From positions 1 through 8,823 of the forward strand of contig JAICXZ010000079.1 in the NCBI GenBank assembly GCA_025934475.1: a stretch of 8,823 nt of DNA. Reading direction: 5' to 3'. The position numbers and the translations under genes were made by a program. Origin of the DNA: Mucilaginibacter sp. Lineage in GTDB: Bacteria > Bacteroidota > Bacteroidia > Sphingobacteriales > Sphingobacteriaceae. Under the pieces are notes generated by a model. The model worked only from the letters and a program-made list of their open reading frames with translations. It did not search any database and was not told the origin of the DNA. Numbering within the stretch: the first letter of the stretch is position 1; every line of letters begins with the position of its first letter. Below are positions 1 to 5,521 of this stretch, piece after piece.

Positions 1-136
1 AAATAATCAGGGCCACTACGACGACGACAACGAGTATCCCGACAACAACCCCTGCTTTAAAAATTCCGGCAATAGCGGCGCATCCGCTCAGGCTAAACAG
101 CGTTAGCGCAAGTAGTAAAAAGTTGATCTTTCTCAT
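1..136 (-). CDS. Small lipoprotein with a hydrophobic helix, C-terminus cut by window edge
   Basis: Forty-five codons are visible, reading leftward from an ATG at 136. They begin with a signal peptide: MRK, then the hydrophobic stretch INFLLLALTLF, then a lipobox LSGC with the acceptor Cys at residue 19. A type II signal peptidase site followed by lipid attachment is therefore expected. Right after the lipobox comes a short AAIAGIFKAG linker and then a very hydrophobic run (VVVGILVVVVVVALII, residues 30-45) that looks like a transmembrane segment, so the mature protein could be held by both a lipid and a helix. The reading frame is still open at base 1, so the full length is unknown. The gene is divergent from the ABC ATPase at 251. 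I do not recognise a named family and assign no function. The start is well placed for a signal peptide, though no clear Shine-Dalgarno is seen. Confidence 0.7.
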   Translation of the reverse strand, partial: MRKINFLLLALTLFSLSGCAAIAGIFKAGVVVGILVVVVVVALII

Positions 137-250
137 AATCAGGCTGAATAATAAACTAGGTACAAAAAAAACCTGCCAAAGTTTTAGTTCTGATGGGCAA
201 AAAGAAATTAATGAGTGCTACGGCCGTCATATTTCTTAATTTCGAAGCAT

Positions 251-1762
251 ATGAGCGAGCCTTTATTGTCGATTAATAATGCTGTCTTAAAATTGGGCAA
301 CCAGGCTGTTTTTAACGGCCTCGATTTTAAAATAAACAAAGGCGAACATTGGGCATTAGTGGGTGAAAGCGGATCGGGCAAAAGCGCCTTGCTGCAGGTT
401 ATTGCAGGAAAGTTTCATTTGTCGGCGGGAAATATTCGCTATCATTTTCATGAAGAGTTTCTGGCGAGTCATCCCAACCCGGATGCGCATTTGACTTTTC
501 ACAGGCTGATTGCTATGGTCGAGTCACGTCACCATTTCAGAACTTTGTCCAACACCGGCGATTTCTATTACCAGCAGCGCTACAACTCCTCCGATTCGGA
601 AGATGCACTTACTGTCGAACAATATTTGGACAACATAAAAATTTATGCCGATAACGATTTCGGCTGGACAATGGACAAAGCTATTCAAAAGCTACACCTG
701 GAGCCACTAAGGGATAAACAGCTGATCAAACTTTCAAATGGGGAAACCAAAAGGCTGTTGATTGCGGCAGCACTTTTGAAAAATCCGGTTCTGTTGTTGC
801 TCGATAATCCATTAACCGGGCTTGATGTACAAACCAGGGTCGAGTTTGGCTCGATCATAAAAGCCATAACCGATTCCGGCATCGCTGTGATAATGGCTAC
901 ATCGCCTTTTGAAACACCTTCGTCCATAACCAACGTAGCCATATTAAAGAATGGCAAAATTAACAAGCAGGTTAAAGCTTCTGAATTTGACCCGAAAATG
1001 ATGGGCGCTGTTGATGATGACCGGATAGATAAAAGTGAGCTAACTGAACTGCTCAATCTAAAAGCTGACCAGCCGTTCTATTCATGGATCGTCAAAATGG
1101 ATAAGGTAAATATCCGTTATGGCGAAAAACAGGTGCTGAAAGATGTAGACTGGCACATTCGCCAGGGCGAAAGATGGGCGCTGTTGGGCCACAATGGCGC
1201 GGGCAAATCTACCCTGTTAAGTCTTATTAATGCGGATAACCCGCAGGCTTACGCCAATGATATTCTCCTGTTCGATCGCAAACGGGGAACAGGTGAAAGT
1301 ATTTGGGACATTAAGAACAAGACCGGGTTTATCTCACCCGAGTTATACCAGTACTTTCCTACAGATAATAGCTGTCTGCAGGTTATCGAATCGGGCTTTT
1401 ATGATACGATGGGTTTATTCCGGCCGAGTGATCCAAAAAAATCGGCCATTGCATTACGTTGGATGAAGGCACTAGAAGTTGACCAATATGCCCGTCAATT
1501 GCTTAAAAATATTCCCGCCAGCGCGCAGCGGCTTTGTTTGCTTGCCAGAGCCCTGATCAAAAACCCTACCCTATTGATCTTCGACGAGCCCTGCCAGGGA
1601 ATGGATCAGCACCAGGTGCTGCACTTTAAGAGCATCATCGATACTATTTGTGAACTCAGTAATGTGACCGTAATCTATGTGACACACTACCAACACGAGA
1701 TACCTGATAGCGTGACGAAAGTGTTGAAGTTAGAGAAGGGTGAGGTTGCTACCTCCAACTGA
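251..1762 (+). CDS. Twin-domain ABC ATPase, ModF/PhrA-like, no membrane domain
   Basis: This 503-aa cytoplasmic protein has two ABC nucleotide-binding domains in tandem and no membrane segments, as in E. coli ModF (PhrA), whose exact role is unclear. NBD1 has Walker A GESGSGKS (38-45), signature LSNGE (161-165) and Walker B LLLLDNP (181-187). NBD2 has Walker A GHNGAGKST (313-321), a poor signature PASAQ (422-426), Walker B LLIFDEP (441-447) and H-loop His479 in YVTH. NBD1 carries Asn186 where the catalytic Glu normally lies and Ser218 where the H-loop His is expected. One composite ATP site thus looks degenerate and the other canonical. A GTG at 215 in the same frame would add 12 residues, but the ATG at 251 starts right before the conserved beta strand and is preferred. 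No transporter permease lies next to it, so a transport role is not supported. The stop codon abuts that of the convergent glycosyltransferase. Confidence 0.85.
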   Translation: MSEPLLSINNAVLKLGNQAVFNGLDFKINKGEHWALVGESGSGKSALLQVIAGKFHLSAGNIRYHFHEEFLASHPNPDAHLTFHRLIAMVESRHHFRTLSNTGDFYYQQRYNSSDSEDALTVEQYLDNIKIYADNDFGWTMDKAIQKLHLEPLRDKQLIKLSNGETKRLLIAAALLKNPVLLLLDNPLTGLDVQTRVEFGSIIKAITDSGIAVIMATSPFETPSSITNVAILKNGKINKQVKASEFDPKMMGAVDDDRIDKSELTELLNLKADQPFYSWIVKMDKVNIRYGEKQVLKDVDWHIRQGERWALLGHNGAGKSTLLSLINADNPQAYANDILLFDRKRGTGESIWDIKNKTGFISPELYQYFPTDNSCLQVIESGFYDTMGLFRPSDPKKSAIALRWMKALEVDQYARQLLKNIPASAQRLCLLARALIKNPTLLIFDEPCQGMDQHQVLHFKSIIDTICELSNVTVIYVTHYQHEIPDSVTKVLKLEKGEVATSN

Positions 1763-2902
1763 TTAAACTTCAGTTTTACCCTTTAACATATCCAACGAAT
1801 AAAAACTATCACGCCAATAAATCCCGCCTTGACGGGTATTGCGGATTGCTGCCCGAAGGATGATCCAGGCCATACAAAGACCGGCAAAAGGTATCATTAG
1901 CGCATACCACCATTTATTAGGTGGGGTGGCTATCATATAAACTATGTGCGACGATAAAACTACTGTTGCTATTTCGCGGATGTACCCCGGACCGAAAATA
2001 AACATCAGCGGCATGGGTAGCGTAATGCTTACCATAATGCTAATAACGCTAAAAATCACCTTTGGCAAACTATAATCGAGTACTGAAAAGCTATTTTTCG
2101 TTACCCCATTACCGAATTCTTTCAGCGATCTGTACCATTCAAGCGAAACACAACCTATACCAAATAGTACGTCCTGGCGCAGTCCTGCTTTCTTAATTGC
2201 AAGGCCAAGCTGCAAATCATCATCGGGTCTCAGCTTGATAACTGCGTGGGTTCCTATCTTTTCGTAAACATCTCGCCGAAGCAGATTAAAGGCGCCCACG
2301 CCCGCGTACCCTTTCAATCCTGGCTTCCGTGCGTTCCAGGGCTTGATGTGTAAACACAGCATGACGCTGAAAGTAGCCAGCACACTGTTTAGCAAGGATG
2401 ATCTTGAAGCAATTTCGGGTAAAACAGTAAGGTGATCGAGTTGGTTATTGAGCGCATAATCGAGTGCTTTATTCAACGCATCGGGATGAAAGACGACATC
2501 GGCGTCGGTGAATAGCATCCATTCGGCGTCGCTGTTGAGATACCCTTGGTATAAGGCGTTGTTTTTTCCGAGCCATTCATCAGGCAGTGTCGATATGGTG
2601 ACAATTTTTATCTGCGGGAATTGCCTTGCAAAGCGAGCGAGTATTCCGGCTGTGCCATCAGTCGAACGATCATTCACCACAATGATCCGACAATTTTTAT
2701 AATGAATATTGCAAACGCTTTGCAAAGCTTTTTCAAGATCGTTTTCTTCATTGCGCACTGCTATTATGATATCGAGTGATGGCCCGTTTTGCATCAAAGG
2801 TTGTGCATTAAGCCGTTTAATCTGCGATAGACCAGCAAGGAGGTAGACATTGACCCCTATAGTTATAAGACTAATAATAATGCAGCAGTAAACGAAGATC
2901 AT
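1763..2902 (-). CDS. Membrane-anchored family 2 glycosyltransferase
   Basis: This 379-aa protein belongs to the GT-A fold GT2 family, which transfers sugars from nucleotide-sugar donors. One N-terminal transmembrane segment (about residues 1-24) precedes the catalytic domain. Visible motifs are LDIIIAVRNEE (43-53), VVNDRSTDG (75-83), the metal-binding DAD (133-135), RPDDD (225-229, the likely catalytic acidic region) and EWYRSLKEFGNGVTKN (255-270, the equivalent of the R/QxxRW region). Two or three transmembrane segments follow (about 280-355), so the active site should face the cytoplasm at the inner membrane. The layout resembles CrtQ and HpnB-like glycosyltransferases, which act on lipid-like acceptors, but the acceptor cannot be told from sequence. 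A GTG at 3013 would extend the frame by 37 residues into the mqnC promoter area. The ATG at 2902 sits right before the first membrane helix and is preferred. Confidence 0.82.
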   Translation of the reverse strand: MIFVYCCIIISLITIGVNVYLLAGLSQIKRLNAQPLMQNGPSLDIIIAVRNEENDLEKALQSVCNIHYKNCRIIVVNDRSTDGTAGILARFARQFPQIKIVTISTLPDEWLGKNNALYQGYLNSDAEWMLFTDADVVFHPDALNKALDYALNNQLDHLTVLPEIASRSSLLNSVLATFSVMLCLHIKPWNARKPGLKGYAGVGAFNLLRRDVYEKIGTHAVIKLRPDDDLQLGLAIKKAGLRQDVLFGIGCVSLEWYRSLKEFGNGVTKNSFSVLDYSLPKVIFSVISIMVSITLPMPLMFIFGPGYIREIATVVLSSHIVYMIATPPNKWWYALMIPFAGLCMAWIILRAAIRNTRQGGIYWRDSFYSLDMLKGKTEV

Positions 2903-2919
2903 CGAAATTCGATTTTGGG

Positions 2920-2927
2920 TAAATATA
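2920..2927 (-). promoter_or_regulatory. Possible -7 box for the glycosyltransferase gene
   Basis: On the minus strand this reads TATATTTA, one base away from the Bacteroidota -7 consensus TAnnTTTG. It would put the transcript start near 2916, about 14 bases before the chosen ATG at 2902, which fits that start rather than the GTG at 3013. No good TTTG -33 element was found upstream, so the call is weak. Confidence 0.25.
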
Positions 2928-2998
2928 GGGCTGATAACTAATAATAAGCATTCGAACAGTAAACCGGGGCGATACCAGGCCCGGGTATGACAAAAAGA

Positions 2999-3031
2999 TT
3001 GCCGTTGCCACACCTATTCATCGTATATTTG
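2999..3031 (+). promoter_or_regulatory. Bacteroidota-type promoter of mqnC
   Basis: TATATTTG at 3024-3031 matches the -7 consensus TAnnTTTG exactly. TTG at 2999-3001 lies 22 bases upstream, within the range described for such promoters; a second TTG at 3005-3007 has a 16-base spacer. With the box centred near -7, transcription should start at about 3035, only about two bases before the mqnC ATG at 3037. The transcript would then be nearly leaderless. Confidence 0.45.
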
Positions 3032-3036
3032 ACCCT

Positions 3037-4161
3037 ATGAACACGGCCGACCTGCTGCAGCGTGCGCTGAATTTTGATTTTTTGTCAATTGAAGAAGGTG
3101 TATATCTTTACCACAATGCATCAACTACCGAGTTGATGTACGTGGCGAATGAGCTTCGCAAAAAACAAGTGCCACACGGCAAGGTTACCTGGCAGATAGA
3201 CCGCAACGTAAACACCACCAACGTTTGCATTGCCAATTGCAAGTTTTGCAACTTCTTCCGTCGCCCCGGTCACGAGGATAGCTACATCACCGATATCGAG
3301 ACCTACAAACGTAAAATTGAGGAAACTTTCCGCTACGGCGGAGATCAGCTCTTGTTGCAGGGCGGCCATCATCCAGATCTTGGCTTGAGCTTCTATGTCG
3401 ATCTGTTTAAACAACTGAAAGAGCTATATCCTACGCTTAAATTGCATTCTTTGGGTCCGCCGGAGATAGCTCACGTTTGTAAGCTGGAAGGGATGAGCCA
3501 TATCGATGTGCTGCGCGAGTTAAAAGCAGCCGGTCTTGATTCACTACCAGGAGCGGGCGCGGAGATATTGAACGATCGTGTTCGCCGCCTGATCTCTAAA
3601 GGCAAATGCGGTGGCAAAGAATGGCTGGACGTGATGCGTGCTGCTCACCAGATCAACCTGCCAACTTCGGCCACAATGATGTTTGGTCATGTGGAAACCA
3701 TAGAAGAGCGATTTGAGCATTTGGCATGGATTCGCGAGGTTCAAGCAGAAAAACCCGAAGGCGCTTATGGCTTTATCGCCTTTATTCCATGGCCATTCCA
3801 GGATGACGGCACTTTGCTGCGTAAAGTTCGTGGCATTACCAATAACGTTTCAGGTGACGAATATATCCGCATGATAGCGCTGAGCCGTATCATGCTCCCC
3901 AATATCAAAAACATTCAGGCCTCCTGGCTTACTGTGGGCAAACAAGTGGCCCAGATCTGTCTTCACGCCGGGGCAAATGATTTCGGCTCTATCATGATCG
4001 AAGAGAACGTGGTTTCGGCTGCCGGAGCGCCTCACCGCTTCACTGCAAAGGGTATTCAGCAGTCCATTATTGAGGCTGGTTTTGAGCCGCAGTTGAGGAA
4101 CCAGAAATACGAATGGCGTGATGTTCCTACTCAGATTGAAGAGCAGGTTATCAACTATTAA
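3037..4161 (+). CDS. mqnC: Cyclic dehypoxanthinyl futalosine synthase (radical SAM)
   Basis: MqnC cyclises dehypoxanthinyl futalosine in the futalosine route to menaquinone, using a [4Fe-4S] cluster and S-adenosylmethionine, in the cytoplasm. The 374-aa length is usual for the family. The radical SAM motif is Cys64, Cys68 and Cys71 in CIANCKFC, preceded by DRNVNTTNV. Other family stretches are GGDQLLLQGGHHPDL (101-115), SLPGAGAEIL (169-178), SATMMFGH (211-218), NIQASWLTVG (292-301) and AGANDFGSIMIEENV (311-325). The related enzymes MqnE and CofH share the fold; the LLQGGHHPDL and ATMMFG stretches point to MqnC. The start at 3037 is preferred because residues 5-30 match the helical N-terminus of the family and the next Met is residue 34. 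No other mqn genes lie in the window; in many genomes they are scattered. Confidence 0.92.
   Translation: MNTADLLQRALNFDFLSIEEGVYLYHNASTTELMYVANELRKKQVPHGKVTWQIDRNVNTTNVCIANCKFCNFFRRPGHEDSYITDIETYKRKIEETFRYGGDQLLLQGGHHPDLGLSFYVDLFKQLKELYPTLKLHSLGPPEIAHVCKLEGMSHIDVLRELKAAGLDSLPGAGAEILNDRVRRLISKGKCGGKEWLDVMRAAHQINLPTSATMMFGHVETIEERFEHLAWIREVQAEKPEGAYGFIAFIPWPFQDDGTLLRKVRGITNNVSGDEYIRMIALSRIMLPNIKNIQASWLTVGKQVAQICLHAGANDFGSIMIEENVVSAAGAPHRFTAKGIQQSIIEAGFEPQLRNQKYEWRDVPTQIEEQVINY
4093..4108 (+). repeat. 16-base direct repeat, copy 1 (inside mqnC)
   Basis: TTGAGGAACCAGAAAT occurs here inside mqnC (codons for LRNQK) and again exactly at 4513-4528, just upstream of scpB. The copies are 420 bases apart, and similarity stops at the edges. 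An exact 16-base match in a window this size is expected by chance about once in a hundred windows. Confidence 0.5.
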
Positions 4162-4181
4162 TTAAGATTTTTCTTATCGAT

Positions 4182-4189
4182 TATTTTTG
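4182..4189 (+). promoter_or_regulatory. Possible -7 box for the mqnC-scpB intergenic transcript
   Basis: TATTTTTG fits TAnnTTTG exactly and lies 20 bases after the mqnC stop. Transcription would start near 4193 and read through the hairpin at 4210-4238. No TTTG or TTG stands at the -33 position, and such T-rich octamers occur by chance in AT-rich DNA, so this is only a candidate. Confidence 0.3.
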
Positions 4190-4209
4190 ATGCCGGAGGG
4201 AAAAAAGAA

Positions 4210-4238
4210 AGGCCGGGTACTCTCGCAGTTTCCGGCCT
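4210..4238. other. GC-rich hairpin in the mqnC-scpB gap
   Basis: AGGCCGG (4210-4216) pairs perfectly with CCGGCCT (4232-4238), with one further G-T pair and a 13-base loop. On the plus strand no T-run follows, so it is not a typical terminator for mqnC. On the minus strand it is followed by TTTCTTTTTTCCC, which would make a fair terminator, but no minus-strand gene lies upstream of it. The upstream GCCGGA (4192-4197) could compete for the same 3' arm (TCCGGC, 4231-4236). Confidence 0.5.
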
Positions 4239-4250
4239 CTACATCTACCT

Positions 4251-4358
4251 ATGAAAAACAGCCCTTTTTGGGGGTCGTATAATATTATCCAAATCTTATG
4301 CCATTGTGCCAAAGTTTTCCAAAAACATGCTTTTGGCTACAAAAAACTTAACTTTTAA
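4251..4358 (+). CDS. Possible 35-aa small ORF in the mqnC-scpB gap
   Basis: An ATG 12 bases after the GC-rich hairpin opens a 35-codon frame ending at TAA (4356-4358). It begins MKNSPFWGSYNI and contains two close cysteines (LCHCAK, residues 16-21) and a basic C-terminus ending YKKLNF. No Shine-Dalgarno is seen and I recognise no family. In favour are the candidate promoter at 4182 and its position just after a structured leader. Against are its short length and AT-rich surroundings, where open frames arise by chance. It could equally be part of a non-coding RNA or the decayed start of a lost gene. Confidence 0.2.
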   Translation: MKNSPFWGSYNIIQILCHCAKVFQKHAFGYKKLNF

Positions 4359-4543
4359 TACATTTATTAATTATTCGTGGAAATTGTTTCTGGAAAGTGT
4401 TGCGTTTTTTCCCACTTTTTTCCTCAAAGTGAGGAGTTGCCCTCAAAAAAATTCCCCAATTGTGGATATCCTCTATGCCACACTTTTTAATATTTTATAT
4501 CTTTTTGCATATTTGAGGAACCAGAAATCATTAACTAAGCTAA
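4359..4543. other. AT-rich intergenic stretch upstream of scpB
   Basis: I see no convincing gene here. A GTG-started frame (4306-4569) crosses it but runs over the scpB start, is rich in Phe, Leu, Lys and Asn, and has no family character. The stretch holds small inverted repeats: TCCTCA/TGAGGA with a 3-base loop (4421-4435), overlapping an alternative CACTTT/AAAGTG pairing (4413-4432), and a near-palindrome CCCCAATTGTGG (4454-4465). A -7-like CATATTTG (4508-4515), one mismatch from consensus, is a candidate scpB promoter element without a clear -33 partner. Confidence 0.4.
4513..4528 (+). repeat. 16-base direct repeat, copy 2 (upstream of scpB)
   Basis: This is the second exact copy of TTGAGGAACCAGAAAT, ending 15 bases before the scpB ATG. 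It may be a scrap of the mqnC 3' end copied into the gap, or coincidence. Confidence 0.5.
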
Positions 4544-5104
4544 ATGGAGAGTCCCGAATTATATATTGAAGCGTTAATTTTTTCGTCGGAACAAAGTATC
4601 CGCATCGAGGAAATTATCTATTGTCTCCAATCAGTTTTTGAGCGGGATTTCACCAGGGAGGAAATCATTACCAGCCTCGGTAATATCAAACTAAAATACC
4701 AGGATGGTAACCTGGCCATTGAGCTGATTCATATCGCCAATGGCTACCAGTTTCTGACCAAGAAGGAGTATCATGCCGTCATCAACCTTCTGCAGATCCA
4801 ACGGTCCAAAAAGAAGCTTAGTCCGGCGGCGCTGGAGACCTTGTCTATCATTGCTTACAAGCAGCAGGTGACCAAACTGGAGATTGAACAGATACGTGGG
4901 GTAAACAGCGATTACTCTATCCAGAAGCTACTAGAAAAGGATCTGATCACTATCATTGGCAAATCGGAAACAGTTGGCCGGCCAATATTATACGGACCGA
5001 GCCAGCAGTTTATGGATCATTTCGGCATTAACAGCCTTAGCGAGCTGCCGCAGATAAAGGACTTTACAGACGATTCGGCGTCCATCGGTGAGCAGTCAGA
5101 ATAA
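4544..5104 (+). CDS. scpB: Segregation and condensation protein B
   Basis: ScpB is the winged-helix (kite) partner of the SMC-ScpA condensin complex, which compacts and segregates the chromosome in the cytoplasm. The protein is 186 aa, normal for ScpB. Family stretches are clear: ELYIEALIFSSEQ at the N-terminus (5-17), KLSPAALETLSIIAYKQ (91-107), IEQIRGVNSD (114-123), VGRPILYGPS (144-153) and FGINSLSELP (160-169). Two winged-helix domains are expected, roughly residues 5-85 and 90-165, with a short acidic tail. The ATG at 4544 is directly before the conserved N-terminus; no Shine-Dalgarno is visible. ScpA, which sits beside ScpB in many bacteria, is not in this window. The small charge-split gene at 5234 follows in the same direction after 129 bases and a possible promoter of its own. 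Confidence 0.93.
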   Translation: MESPELYIEALIFSSEQSIRIEEIIYCLQSVFERDFTREEIITSLGNIKLKYQDGNLAIELIHIANGYQFLTKKEYHAVINLLQIQRSKKKLSPAALETLSIIAYKQQVTKLEIEQIRGVNSDYSIQKLLEKDLITIIGKSETVGRPILYGPSQQFMDHFGINSLSELPQIKDFTDDSASIGEQSE

Positions 5105-5139
5105 TTTTTAAATGTATTTTCTTTGAAATTGATTTTAAT

Positions 5140-5147
5140 TATTTTTG
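5140..5147 (+). promoter_or_regulatory. Possible -7 box for the small charge-split gene
   Basis: TATTTTTG is an exact TAnnTTTG match in the scpB-5234 gap. TTTG stands at 5122-5125, but the 14-base spacer is shorter than usual. If used, transcription would begin near 5151 and leave an 83-base leader before the ATG at 5234. I see no clear riboswitch or hairpin in that leader. Confidence 0.35.
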
Positions 5148-5233
5148 GAATACGGAGCACAAGGCAATGGAGCCAAATGCTGTCGACCCAACTTAATTTA
5201 ACTATATACTGATTTACAACTAATTTCATCGAA

Positions 5234-5431
5234 ATGGCAACGCCGAAGAAACCAGTTAAGAACGATACGAGTGCCAAGGGCCCTGGCGCAAAGAAGGATG
5301 AAAAACGAGCTGAATCTCCTGCAAAAAAACGCGTTGTCGACGATGATGATGACGAGGATTATGACATACCGCTTGATGATTTGGGCCGGTATGAAAACTT
5401 CGATAATTACGACGAAGACGACGACTATTAA
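5234..5431 (+). CDS. Small charge-split protein: basic N-half, acidic C-half
   Basis: This 65-aa protein has no recognised domain. Residues 1-33 are rich in Lys, Ala and Pro (for example MATPKKPVKN and SPAKKR) and strongly basic. Residues 36-65 are strongly acidic, with DDDDDED (36-42), a central IPLDDLGRYENF (45-56) and the end YDEDDDY (59-65). It has no signal peptide or membrane segment and is probably disordered and cytoplasmic. The separation of charges suggests binding to nucleic acid with one half and to a basic protein, or itself, with the other; that is inference. It lies between scpB and a strong terminator at 5466, with a possible promoter at 5140, so it looks like a real expressed unit. 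The acidic tail is encoded by GAY-rich triplets, which can expand or shrink. No Shine-Dalgarno precedes the ATG. Confidence 0.7.
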   Translation: MATPKKPVKNDTSAKGPGAKKDEKRAESPAKKRVVDDDDDEDYDIPLDDLGRYENFDNYDEDDDY

Positions 5432-5465
5432 TATTGATCCTGACTAACAACAAAATAAGATATTT

Positions 5466-5497
5466 AGCATCCGGAACCCCCTTCCGGATGCTTTTTT
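5466..5497 (+). terminator. Intrinsic terminator after the charge-split gene
   Basis: AGCATCCGGAA (5466-5476) pairs perfectly over 11 bases with TTCCGGATGCT (5482-5492) around a CCCCC loop, and the stem runs directly into a T-run ending at 5497. It ends the transcript of the 5234-5431 gene, possibly together with scpB. It lies only 24 bases before the next ATG at 5522. On the minus strand no T-run follows. Confidence 0.9.
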
Positions 5498-5521
5498 ATA
5501 TCCAGCCAATAGCATTACCTG

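Noticed and set aside
251..1762. ABC-F ribosome protection factor
   Set aside because: ABC-F proteins have LSGGQ-like signatures in both domains and a charged inter-domain linker; here the second signature is degraded and the linker is ordinary, as in ModF-like proteins.
2903..3013. N-terminal extension of the glycosyltransferase to a GTG at 3013
   Set aside because: It starts with GTG, crosses the likely promoter region, and adds residues before what is already a good membrane-anchor start at 2902.
4210..4238. Hairpin as terminator of mqnC
   Set aside because: No T-run follows it on the plus strand; the T-rich flank is on the other side, where no gene is transcribed toward it.
4306..4569. 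87-codon GTG-started frame on the plus strand
   Set aside because: It lies in AT-rich intergenic DNA, overlaps the start of scpB, has a low-complexity Phe/Leu/Lys/Asn-rich product and no family features.
5339..5428. Acidic-codon-rich stretch as a microsatellite rather than coding
   Set aside because: The triplets vary (GAC, GAT, GAG), are interrupted by Tyr, Ile, Pro and Leu codons, and sit in an ATG-to-stop frame followed by a strong terminator.
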